The translations under genes and the position numbers were made by a program. The notes under the pieces were generated by a model. It saw nothing but the letters and a program-made list of their open reading frames with translations, was not told where the DNA came from and made no database searches. Below, piece after piece: positions 36,464 to 47,520 of a stretch of 64,000 nt of DNA. Source of the DNA: Cokeromyces recurvatus (lineage: Eukaryota > Mucoromycota > Mucoromycetes > Mucorales > Mucoraceae); the NCBI RefSeq assembly GCF_025118155.1, contig NW_026251395.1, positions 1 through 64,000 on the forward strand, in the 5' to 3' direction. Every line of letters starts with the position of its first letter. The first letter of the stretch is position 1.

Positions 36464-36515
36464 CACAAAGCATTTTATATTTATTCTTTAATTTTATAGT
36501 GATGATACAGTGTAA
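35288..36515 (+). CDS. UBE2W: Ubiquitin-conjugating enzyme of the UBE2W class, with a 1-nt exon
   Basis: Exons: 35288-35330, 35422-35479, 35568-35610, 35711-35731, 35812-35888, 35947 (1 nt), 36018-36134, 36276-36350, 36500-36515; about 145-149 aa. UBE2W-type E2s attach ubiquitin to protein N-termini (family knowledge). The spliced protein reads MASIYTKRLTKELK, then FRFPPQYPLEAPEVIF, HPHIYSNGHICLNIL (catalytic Cys) and DWSPVQTV, then PPDNDLYVKS. To keep HPH-IYSNGH in frame, one T at 35947 must be used as a whole exon between CTTTAG and GTAAGG. At the 3' end the annotated GT-AG junction gives WAFQ and stop. Dropping one G (at 36350) would give WAFHDDTV, the conserved family ending. Close behind FOL1, same strand, 273 bp apart. 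Confidence 0.85.
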
Positions 36516-36719
36516 AAAAAGAGCAATTATCTAAGTGGGAAATATACGAATAATAATAATAATAATAATAATAAAAGGAGGGGGTGAAGACAATACTAAA
36601 CCCTCTATTATCTTTCTCTAAATAATAACAATAATAATAACAATAATAAAAAAAAAAGTAAATATATTCTTCATTTGTCAATTATAAAACTGATCATTCA
36701 TTCCTTTTTTTTTTCTCTT

Positions 36720-39236
36720 TTATGCAATCCAAGATATTATCTTTTGATACCAAGTATAGTTTTTATCTTCTTCATTATCCTTTTCTATATCAATACGAGT
36801 AACACGACCTGTTTCAAAGTCAACTTCCTCTAAAGGAACTACTTTGGTCTTTTTAATAAGCTTATGACTCACATACCAAACAATAACCGGAACAAGACCA
36901 ATATAACTTTTAACAAAAGTAAGAGCGTTAAATGTAGGAGTAAAAGAAGTATAACCTAAAAGACATATATATGTATGAGTTTATCTAAAATTATTTGTAT
37001 ATATGTATCTATATATAAGGGAACGTCATCTTTACCTTGACCAAAAGTAATAAAGGTAGTTAATACAATAGCAGTAATAGCAGAAAAAGGATGAGCAAAT
37101 GCTTTGTAAGGTAAATCATCTAGATTACGTTGTTGAGTCTTAAAGGCACGTCTGAAGCGCACATGAACAACAGCGATACCCCACCAACTAATAAAACCGC
37201 TAATGGCTGTAATACTCAAAAACCAAATAAAGGCAGCAGAGGCACTATAAATAGAAACAAAGACACAAGAAAAGCCAATGACAGAAGAGCAAATGACAGC
37301 CCAATAAGGGGCACCATAACGATTCAATTTAGACATGAAGCGAGGCGCATTCCCATCTTTAGCGAGACCCAAGAGAGTACGTGAACATGTATAAAGAGAA
37401 GAATTGGCAGCAGACAAGACACTTACCAAGACAACGACATTAATAATATCGGCACCTACATAAATACCAGCCTTAAGGAAAACAAGAGTAAAAGAGGCGG
37501 TGGCTGAACTGTTATCGGTATTGGCCAGATTAGGATTTGTAAAAGGAAGACACATGCCCAACAAAAAGATAGTTACAATATAAAAGAAAAGAATACGCCA
37601 AAAGGTATTACGAATGGCACGAGGAACTGTCTTGGTAGGGTTCTTGGCTTCAGCAGCTGTGATGCCAACAATTTCTGTACCCATAAAAGAGAAACCAGCA
37701 GAAAGCAAAACATTAACAGTACCAATGCCACCGTTGGCAAATGCTCCTGGATTAGACCAATATTTGAAGCCAATCGTCTCTCCACCAAGACCACCTGTAG
37801 TCACACAGATTCCTAATATGTATACCAATACATAAATATACATGTATAAAAAAAAAAATGAATAACCAATTATTTTTCTATGTTTTAAAAAATATGTACC
37901 AATAATAACAAATACAAGTACAATCAAGATCTTTAAAAGAGCAAACCAATATTCAAGTTCACCATATAATCTAACGCCTACTAAATTAATTCCTAAAATA
38001 AGAATCATAAAAATAGTTGACCAAGCTGGATCAGGCATAACTGGTCTCCACCAATCAATAATTGTAGCAGCAGCGGAAATTTCTACAAAAAAAAAAAAAA
38101 TTTAATCATAATAATACATTTATGATTGTATGTTTATAGATTTACCAGTGGCAATTGTTACAGACTAAAATCAAATCATAATAATTAATATTACAGCAAA
38201 AAAAAAAAAGTGAACTAATATGAATTTACTTACCCACTAAATTCCAAGGAAAAAAAAAATAAAAAAAAATAAAATAAAAAATCAAGTTAATACCAGTTAT
38301 TATTATTTTTTGTTTTTTACCCTAACTTACAGAAAGCCTATAATACAAATAAATATTTTTTTTTGACAAATTATTAATAAGAATGTAAATAAAAGAGTTG
38401 CTCTAATATTTACCAATAATTCCAACCAAGAGCAAAACCAAAAGAAGGATCAACGAATCTTGTAGCGTAGTGATTAAAAGAGCCATGAACTAACAGGGAT
38501 AAATACAATAAGTCAATATAAAGGATACAGTTTAAATTCGATTTGATTTACCTGGCATATAAGTTGCCATTTCACCAAGACATGTCATAAGACAAAATAC
38601 CTAATAATGAATCTTATAAATAACTTATTTTTTTCTTCTTTTAGTTCATCCTATTTATACCATTAAACCAACTAAATAATAATAATAGTAAGGTTAAATA
38701 CATATATTATAACACTTGATTTTCTTTCATCTTACCAACACAATAAGCAATTAATGCACCAGCAGGGCCAGCCTAAGAAAAAGATAAATAAATGAATACA
38801 TAAGTATATATTCATAAAGACTTTTTTTGTTTTGTTTTGTCTTGTTTTATATATAATCAATCTTTCCTACCTCTGAAATATTTTGACCAGAATTTATAAA
38901 TAAACCCGTACTACATAAAAAAAAAAAAAAAGGTGAGAAATGTCACAATTCAAAAATAAGAAAATAAGGGATTTACATGTCTGCGTGTTACCCAATACAA
39001 CCACCAAGTGAAATCATTTGAATATGACGGGCAGATAAACCACGATGAGGTTGAGTTGAAGTAGGAGTTGCTTCAGATAAAGACTCAAATGAAAGGTCAG
39101 TTTGATCATAAGCTTCCATTTTTTCATTATTATTATTAAAGATCCTCATTGGATTGTTCGAGTCGTTATTATCCATTGTAGGTCGTAATACACCCTGTTC
39201 AGCGTGCGTTAGTTTTCGAGCTATATCTTCCGTCAT
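36720..39236 (-). CDS. Amino-acid permease (APC/YAT family) with several microexons
   Basis: Twelve exons, descending: 39236-38992, 38910-38871, 38772-38736, 38671-38661 (11 nt), 38600-38552, 38489-38414, 38337-38331 (7 nt), 38236-38234 (3 nt), 38164-38146 (19 nt), 38082-37900, 37812-37036, 36955-36720. Sum 1683 nt, exactly 561 codons. A plasma-membrane amino-acid/proton symporter with 12 membrane helices. It begins with a cytoplasmic N-tail then SARHIQMISLGGCIGTGLF, the hallmark of TM1 in fungal permeases. Next come AGPAGALIAYCVVGLMVF, LGEMATYMPVHGSF, GWNYWLSWSVTIATEIS, later GTEIVGITAAEAKNP and SSLYTCSRTLLGLAKDGNAP. The microexons supply conserved residues (VGLM, LS, W), so they are real exons rather than artefacts. 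Substrate cannot be predicted. Confidence 0.93.
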
Positions 39237-39828
39237 TTTTGTTATTTTTTTCTTTTTTTTTTTTAAAAAAAAAAGAGGAAAAACAAAAAAACAAAAAGTA
39301 GGGGAATAAATAAAATATTTGTCATAATGGATTTAATATTTTTGACTTTTCACTCGTTCATTTTCGATGAAACCTAAAGTCCGATATTTAAGAAATTTTT
39401 TTTTGACTTGTGCTGACTTGTTTTTCAGAGATAAGAACTTGTCTATTTTCTAGTAGCAGTGATAGTATTATTAGTCGCAATATGACATCAATTAATAAAA
39501 AGGACTTCCTCTAATAATAGTAATAAATAAGAATACTATTCGTATATTTTATCCATTTAAATAAGAACAGCATTTATAGTAGATACTATTAATAATAGCA
39601 GTAATATTATGATTTAACAAGTAATAGTAGCATATGATTATAAAAAAGAATGGTAGCTACCCTTTTTAGAAATAAGTTATGTCCGGTCCGGAACTAGATC
39701 TTTTATTATGCTACATAAGATGGTTGTTTCAATTTACCCCTTGATCATAGTATATAATACATCATCTTCTTGATGTATATAAGGAGATATATTTATTTCT
39801 TTTCTTTTCCTTCTTGTTATTTACTAAC
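39237..39828. other. Divergent intergenic region
   Basis: Between the permease and the NDK-like gene. AT-rich, no open frame or recognisable motif beyond A/T tracts. Confidence 0.45.
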
Positions 39829-40424
39829 ATGTTATCCTTAACTGTAAGATATTAAAAGAAATAAAATGCTATTTAAGTATGTATATTTATTATTATTATT
39901 TTTTTTTTGTTTTACTATATGATTTATGATAGACAACGGCAGTAGATCTTCAATTACAACAAGAAGGAGGTATGTATATTAGTAATATTATTCTCATTAT
40001 ATTTTATTCATTTTTTTTTACAATAATAAGAGCGTACATTAGCTATAGTAACATATAGTGACAAATTAGATGATATAATTCAACATATAGAATTGAATGG
40101 TTTTCGTATAATTGAGACAAAGACTTGTCATCTTACTGTAAAAGAAGCTAAAGAGTTTTATACAGAACATCAAAAGCAAACCTATTATGATAAATTAGTC
40201 AATTGGTTAAGTAGGTAGGTAAGCAAGCGAGCAAGCAAGCAAGCTATACATGCAAAGAAAGCCGTTTTATATTCATATTTATATCTATCTATATATATAT
40301 TTTTATATTTTAGCTTCACTGTATGTGTTTTTATTTTAGAAAAAGAAAACGCTATTCAAGATTGGAAAGATTTAATGGGTCCTGCAAATTATAAGAAAGC
40401 AAAAAAAGCAAATCCAAATTCGTA

Positions 40425-40472
<48 letters not shown>

Positions 40473-41589
40473 CTTTTATTCTCATTAATTATTATGATAA
40501 TATAGTATTCGTGCTTTATTTGGTGAAAATATATCACAAAATGCTACACATGGAAGCGATTCAGTAATAAATGCTAAAAAAGAAATTGAATTCATGTTTA
40601 GGCCATTTACTACTGCTTTATCAAAAAAAGAAGGAAACGGTAACTATTACATATGTTAGAAGAAAGAGATAAGGAGAGAGAGAGAGAAAGAGAAAGGAGT
40701 TATACAAATACTCATTCTTGTTATTATAGTCTATTCACATGAATGTCAAAATAAGTTAAAAAATACATTGTACCATGATGAATCTATTACTCTCCAAGAT
40801 CAGGTAAAGGATACAACTATCAATAAACCATTGTTAGTAGAAGAAGAACTGATTAAGATGGAAGAAATAATACAAAATGATACTATGAATCAACAGGAGG
40901 CGCATACTAACAGTGCAACACAACAAGAGGCACATACTAACAATGCTATTCAACAAGAGGCATATACTGACACTACAGCTCAACAAGAGACGCATACTAA
41001 CAGTACAGATCAACAAGAGACTCATACTGACACTGCAGCTCAACAAGAAACTAAACCATTATTAAAAGATAAAAAGGATAAACAACAAAAAGCCAAGTCA
41101 AATGAAAACTTAATGAATGATAAGCCAAAAAAATTATTGAACAAAAGAAATAGTTTACAACATTATCCAACACGTATCAAAGTTCCTAATAATATCCATT
41201 TAACAAAAACTTCTAGTAAAGAATCTACTACTACTCTCTTGCCAAAAAAAAAGAAAAATGAAAGTAATCATCCCAAGAAAGAAGGCACAGCTACGACTAC
41301 ACGCCGGCCAAATAATATAACTACTATTGTTCAACAAGAAGAGATAATAACACTACAACAACAACAAACGACGACATCATCAACAGTTAAAAGAGGTATA
41401 TCTAAACCTCTTCCTCCTCCTCGTCTAGCCACAACCACAACCACTTCTTCTCTTCTTAAAGAACAACAAGTAAAAAAGAAAAGAAATAATACAAAAAGTT
41501 TTATCTCTCGACTCACCACACCTACTGTTGCAAGTTCAAATAAAAAAGTTTTAACAGAAAATGATAAGCTCAAAATAGCAAAAAAATAA
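39829..41589 (+). CDS. Nucleoside-diphosphate-kinase-like protein with a Gln/Thr-rich repeat tail
   Basis: Six exons: 39829-39843, 39933-39969, 40031-40214, 40314-40421, 40506-40639, 40730-41589; 445 aa, in frame. Residues about 17-160 are an NDK fold: ERTLAIVTYSDKLDDII, EKENAIQDWKDLMGP, NPNSIRALFGENISQNATHGSDS with the active-site His, and AKKEIEFMF. Canonical NDKs begin ERTLAIVKPD; here the conserved Lys and the next residues are replaced by TYS, as in atypical NME5/7/9-like proteins, so catalysis is doubtful. The last 280 residues are low-complexity, with five or six imperfect copies of QQEAHTNSAT (about 40885-41055), then Lys-rich and Thr-rich sequence. No other domain is visible in the tail. 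Its role is unknown; a regulatory or scaffolding NDK is one possibility. Confidence 0.8.
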
Positions 41590-41697
41590 GATACTTTCTT
41601 ACTTAATAAAAAGCTGATCTTATTTACTCCTTTCTATAATAATCTAGACACTATAAATTTGTTTCATTTCATTAACAAAAAAAAAAAAAAAAAAAAA

Positions 41698-41870
41698 ATA
41701 AAATAAATAAAATAAATAAAATAAATAAAATAAATAAAATAAATAAAATAAATAAAATAAATAAAATAAATAAAATAAATAAAATAAATAAAATAAATAA
41801 AATAAATAAAATAAATAAAATAAATAAAATAAATAAAATAAATAAAATAAATAAAATAAAATAAAATAAA
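41698..41870. repeat. 9-bp minisatellite, about 18-19 copies
   Basis: The unit AAATAAATA is repeated nearly perfectly for about 170 bp, preceded by a 23-nt A run. It sits just downstream of the NDK-like gene. Its minus-strand reading (Phe-Ile-Leu repeats) is a by-product of the repeat, not a gene. Confidence 0.95.
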
Positions 41871-42552
41871 ATCGATCGATACAAACTAATCAATCACAAC
41901 ACTAAAGCAAGATGAGAAAGTAGTCGTCTCTTAAAGAAAAAAAAGATCAATTTACTTCTACAGTTAAAAGTAGTATGAGAATATTTTATTTTTTCGTTTA
42001 ACCCCTATTGTACTACTTACGCAATAAGCAGCAGCAGTAAAGCAACAAAAAATTTCTTTTTTTAGTTCGATTTATTTATTATGATGTAATATTATTTCGA
42101 TACAATAAACTTTAATAATCGTAAAGAATGAACAAGATAAAAGAGGAAAGGAGATAGTAAAGGAGGAGAAAATGATATCAATTAAGAGAAAGTAGTTTTC
42201 CCTAACAAACAACTTTATTCTTGTTATTATTTGTATGACATTTATTCTTCTTTTTATCAAAAAGAGAAAGAAGGGAAGAAAGAGAGAGAGAGTGAGTGAG
42301 AGTGAGTGAGTGAGAGAAAGGGAAAGAAAAGAGAGAAAAGAGAAGAGTAGTTACTAGTGGCTTAGTAGTTTGTATGAAATAGACAAAATAATTGTAATCA
42401 TCATTTTATTTTCTTGTTTTTTATTTTTATTTTATTTTATTTTATTTTATTTTCTATATTTATATTTTATAGTACAACTTAATTTTACCTTATTTCTTCT
42501 TCTTATTCAAAATTTATTCATCATATATATTACTACTACTAATAAATATAGG
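41871..42552. other. Upstream region of the histidine kinase gene
   Basis: Contains a GA-rich microsatellite (about 42262-42350) and TTTTA repeats (42415-42450). An AG at 42550-42551 just before the start codon could be the acceptor of a 5'UTR intron. No gene seen. Confidence 0.45.
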
Positions 42553-45512
42553 ATGAATTTCACTCAATGCAGTGATCCAATGTTAGAAGATAATAATGCT
42601 TTACCGAGAAATAATAATAATATATCTGAAACATGTTTCTCTCAAGTGGGGGATCAATTTCTGGAATCACTGGCAATGGAAATTGGAATAGGGACAGCAG
42701 CAAAGACAGTCATGATTCATAGATTAATTACACAAAAGGAATATATTGATTTGAAATATAATCAAGGCTGTCCTTCAATACATATTGTTAATGATCATGA
42801 AGATAATAGTGACTACGCAGATAGCGATTCCCCTTCTTTATTCGGCTTTAATGATATTAGAAATAGAATTAAATATCTATTTTTAAAAGCTTGTTATTCA
42901 TCAACAAATGATACAAATCCTACTTTGTAAGTTATGGTTATATCTTGACTATCATCTTCTTATCGTATCTATTATTAGAGCTCGATATTCTGCAGTACCT
43001 ATTCATTCTTTTATCGCTGATTCTCCTCATATCTCGACAATAAGAGATAAATATCATCATATTAATAATCAACTATTCAGTTCAGTGTATCCTACTTTTA
43101 AAAGTTTTGTAGGTATACGTCTAGATACTGAGGAAATGCCAATCGGCTTAATCACCGTTATGGATGACAAACCTATGGAAAACGATCGAATACAATCCAT
43201 TTATAAAACATTGAAATCAGTTCAATTAAGAACTAAAAATGAAATTGAAAGGGCTCGACATAGAGACAGTTTAATTATGGCCAAAAATATTGCTTTAAAA
43301 GATGCTCAAAATAAACTAAAGTTTTTAGCCGACATGAGTCATGAAATAAGGTAAGATTGTATATAAATGTATAAAAGAGTTGAATGCTTTATATGTAACC
43401 TTCCTTTTTTTTCCCTTTTTTTTTTATTGCTATTAGAACTCCCATGAATGCTGTTATTGCTTTAACTGATTTATTACTTCAAGAAAAAAACTTATTAACC
43501 CGCGAACAAACCGAGCATTTAGAAGTAATTCAAACTAGTGGCAATCATCTCTTAACTGTCATCAATGATATTTTGGACATTTCAAAAATTAATCATGACC
43601 CAAAATTCAAATTAGAGTATAGAAGATTTAATATACGAAAATGTGTTAAAGGTAAGTTGTATTATATATACTAATACTATTTTTTTTCCTTTTCTTTAAA
43701 TAAACGTACACATTTTATTTTAGACGCTGTTAATATGGCTCGACATCAAGCTTCAATGATACAACACAGTAAACTTGTTTATACTGTTGAATGTCCCTCT
43801 GATCTCAATGATGATATTCCAATACGTCAATTAGTAAAGCAGATCGAAGCAAATAGTGTTAGCCTATTTCAACGTCAAGCAGAAAAGACAGTCTTGCCTC
43901 TTATTTGGAAAATTGATTCTGATGTACCTGATTATTTAATGGGTGATAGTATGAGACTAACTCAAATATTACTTAATTTATGTTCAAATGCCGTAAAGGT
44001 ATACACATGAGTGAAAAAAAAAAAAAATCTTTTAATCACTGATATATTTCATAGTTTACAAAATCAGGTGGGATTCAAGTAAAAATAGCGAGATATAAAC
44101 CATCAGAATCAAACATAGAAAATGACGATGATGATTCTCATGCATACACTTATTTTAAACAACGTTATGACGCAAAACTTGAAAGTACACATGCCTGTAA
44201 GGAATCGAAAAACAAGAGGAATAATGATATAGACATGAAAAATCGATCTAGTTCCTCTGTCGTTCCTTCTAGTATAAAAGACATTGTAGATCCTAGTTAT
44301 TGTTATTATTATGATGACGATCATGAGGATATGACAACAGAGGAAAAAGAGATTGAAACGGAAAAAGTAATGTTAGAATTATCAGTAACAGACACAGGTA
44401 TTGGTATGCCTGCTAATCGTCTTCCTCGTCTCTTTAAATCCTTTTCTCAAATCGATATATCAACTGCAAGACGTTATGGGGGTACTGGGCTTGGTTTAGC
44501 CATCTCTAATATGCTTGTTGATCGTATGGGTGGTGCTCTATGGGTTGAATCAAAAGAGGGTCTAGGCTCAAGATTTGCTTTGACTTTACCCTTATTTGTT
44601 TCACCTAGAAGAATTTCATCATCAACAATGACTTATCAGGGTTATCTCACAGGGTCTTCTGATGGGAGTAGCGCCTATGCTGATAATAATAGTGTGATCG
44701 GCTCTCCTCCTTCACCGAGCTCTTCTACATCAGATGGTGGTTCTAGCTTAAGTGATCGAATTGTAATGGATAATAGCATTTCCACTTCCTCACCATCAAA
44801 TTCAACAACAAGTAAAAGACAAATTTGGTCAAATCCAACAAAAGGTCCTATACCTTCTACTTCATCATCTACAACCTCTTTGACTAATCAAACCAAAAAT
44901 CTTCATTCTACTACAACTGATATGAATACAGTCATCAATACAACCTATCATACTGCTAATATTAATACCATTACTACTAATACTACTTCTAATATAAATA
45001 TCTCTCACACTACAACTGTTAAGGGTCTTCAAAGTATATTAAATAAAACATCATTACAACAAGAATCTATACCTTCTGGGTCTTCAAAAATACTTAAACC
45101 ATATATAAAATCAACAAGCGTAAAACATAACAATGAAGAAAATTTAGCTTTACACTCTCCTATCCATATTTTGTTAGCAGAAGATAATGTTTGTAATGTT
45201 TTCGGCAAAACATCCATTTTTTTTTCTTAGGCTCTATTTTTTTTTTTTTTTTTTTTTTAACCTTTTTTTTTTCTTATATGTATACATATCTATATACATA
45301 TCTATATACATATTTATATAGTGAACCAAAAAATTGCAATTAGTATTTTAAAACGGTTAGGCTATCAAGATGTTATCATTGCTAGTAATGGGCGTGAAGT
45401 ATTAGAATTAATGCGAATACATAAATTTGACGTTATTTTTGTAAACTTTCAAGTTTAAATACATACAAATATGTATATATGCATACATTGATATATTTAT
45501 ATATTTATACTG

Positions 45513-45545
<33 letters not shown>

Positions 45546-45955
45546 CAAATATATATACATATATACATGTATATATATTTTAGATGGATTTATATATGCC
45601 AGAAATGGATGGTCTAGAAGCAACACGGTATATCATGTCGGAGCGCAAGAAGATGAACGACCCCTTTACGACAGTAGGTGGTAGTGATAAGACAACAACA
45701 CCTCCTTTACTAAATATAAATGATATTTATATTATTGCTCTTACTGCCTCTGCTTCTAGACAAGATCGACACATCTGTATTGAAACAGGTATGAATGATT
45801 TTATTAGTAAACCATTTACAATGATGGAAATGAAATCTGCCTTAAAGAATTGCGTATCTAAGCGAAAAAAGCATATATATGGAACTCATGCAAAGGAAAA
45901 AGAAACTATGACTTCTTCAAATAAAGATAACAACAAACAATCATCCTCAAGTTAA
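42553..45955 (+). CDS. Hybrid histidine kinase (HisKA, HATPase, receiver)
   Basis: Seven exons: 42553-42926, 42979-43350, 43437-43651, 43724-43998, 44055-45192, 45322-45440, 45584-45955; 954 aa, in frame. A cytoplasmic sensor kinase that autophosphorylates a His and passes phosphate to its own Asp and then to an Hpt protein. The N-terminal 240 residues look GAF-like (ARYSAVPIHSFIADSP, FVGIRLDTEEMPIGLITVMDD), with no membrane segment. H box MSHEIRTPMNAV (His about 246); N box LLNLCSNAVKFTKSG; G1 DTGIGMP (about 525); G2 GTGLGLAIS (about 554). The ATPase domain carries an extra polar insert of about 70 residues between N and G1. A Ser/Thr/Asn-rich linker of about 190 residues leads to the receiver: LLAEDN, LYMPEMDG with phospho-acceptor Asp about 833, ALTAS and SKPF. 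What it senses is not shown. Confidence 0.93.
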
Positions 45956-46059
45956 AATGAACGCTATCTTATCACCTATCTCCCTTCTTTTTATACATGA
46001 AAAAAAACATATCCATTTTATTTATTGATTTTATAGATTGAAATCCCTCTTATTTTAGA

Positions 46060-47275
46060 TTAATCTTCCATTTCATCATCTGAAGATTCCTTTGCTAATG
46101 TTTCTGCTTCCAACTTAATATCCTTTGGTACAAACTGATGTTTATATTTTGATTCTGCACAAATCCAACTTAATTCTAATTCAAAGTCCTTATCCTTTGC
46201 ATCATCATGACATGTATAAATACTAATTATTAAAAATAAAATAAAATAAATAAATAAATAATTGAAAACTATTATTATAAATCTCGCTTACATTCGAGTA
46301 ATATGATTGATAGCCTCACGAACAGTCATATTTTCTAAATCAAGTTTTTCGATTTCTGTCTTTGCAACAGATTTGCCTTTACCTATAGCACATCCTCGAT
46401 AGCCCTAAAGAAAAAAATAAAATAAAATAAAAGGAACGTTCATTTAATGCTTACAAGATAGATTATTTTTTGTTATGCTTTACCCAATAAACACCAGATG
46501 GTTCAATCATATATAAAGAGGGTCCTTCCTTTTCAGTCATTGTACCAACAATAGTGCTTGTACCAAAAGGACGAACACTTGAATATAAAGTATAGGCAGA
46601 AACATATTGTCCTAAACGATCTGCAATTGTCTTTCCAGGAATAGGTTGTCTATAAATATCTCTCCAAGATTGAGCTTCATCACGAGCTCTATTAACAAGA
46701 TGTCTACCATCAGCTAATAAACCAGCAGTAGCCTAATTAAAAAAAATAAAATAAAATAAAATAAAATGAATACATTTTTATTTTTATTTTTTTTTTTTTT
46801 TAAAAATGGCATACTTACAATGCCAATATGAAGATCTGCACTTTGAATACGACGATTAGCACCTTCAACAAGAAGCTTTGATTGAACAAGCTTTTCAACT
46901 GCTAAAACAATACCATCCTTTACACGAAGACCAATGGCAGTACTATTGATTTTGATGTGTATATGCGTGTGTATATATTTATTTATTTATTTTTTTAGAT
47001 TATTTTTTTTTTTAACTTTATCGAAATTCAATTTACTGTCATATTTACCCACTATTGTCAACTGCTTTATTTGCATACTCTACTTGGAAAACGCGTCCAT
47101 CGGGAGAATAGGTTGAAACAGATAAATCATACTATTATAAAACCGAGACAAAAAAAAAAGAGCATAATTAGATTAGTTAAATGTTATTCATTAAAAATAA
47201 AAGGGAACATTATTCTTTCTTTCTTTCTTTCTTTTTTTTAAAAAAAATACTCACTCCTGTACCAATCGAAGTCAT
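46060..47275 (-). CDS. PRE10: 20S proteasome subunit alpha7 (PSMA3/Pre10)
   Basis: Six exons, descending: 47275-47255, 47131-47049, 46942-46819, 46732-46484, 46404-46292, 46222-46060; 250 aa, exactly in frame. One of seven alpha subunits forming the gated outer ring of the 20S proteasome. Seen: MTSIGTGYDLSVSTYSPDG with the alpha signature RVFQVEYANKAVD; the core helix AGLLADGRHLVNRARDEA; YTLYSSVRPFG; IEPSGVYWGYRGCAIGKGK; and the acidic C-terminus ESSDDEMED typical of alpha7. Order and length match human PSMA3. An upstream ATG at 47406 begins MSSNKISLGGLLAYERAA. Through a GT-AG intron it could join in frame to this start and add about 36 residues, or else be a 22-codon uORF ending in TAA. I prefer 47275. 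Divergent from the gene at 47521. Confidence 0.92.
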
Positions 47276-47470
47276 TTCTTTAACTTTGTTATATACACTG
47301 GAGAAAGATTATTAAAAAAAAAAGGTTCTAATTTGCTTTACTTGTAAATAAGGGCCGCGCGTTCGTAAGCAAGTAGTCCGCCTAAAGAAATTTTATTGGA
47401 TGACATTTCTTACAACCTCAATTCAGTCACAAGAAAAAAAAAACTATTTTATACTATTATTCTTAACGTG

Positions 47471-47505
<35 letters not shown>

Positions 47506-47520
47506 TTTTTCATCAAAGAG

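Noticed and set aside
40834..41046. Minus-strand Leu/Ser repeat frame opposite the NDK-like tail
   Set aside because: Antisense shadow of the QQEAHTN repeats.
41672..41893. Phe-Ile-Leu repeat frame on the minus strand
   Set aside because: Product of the 9-bp minisatellite.
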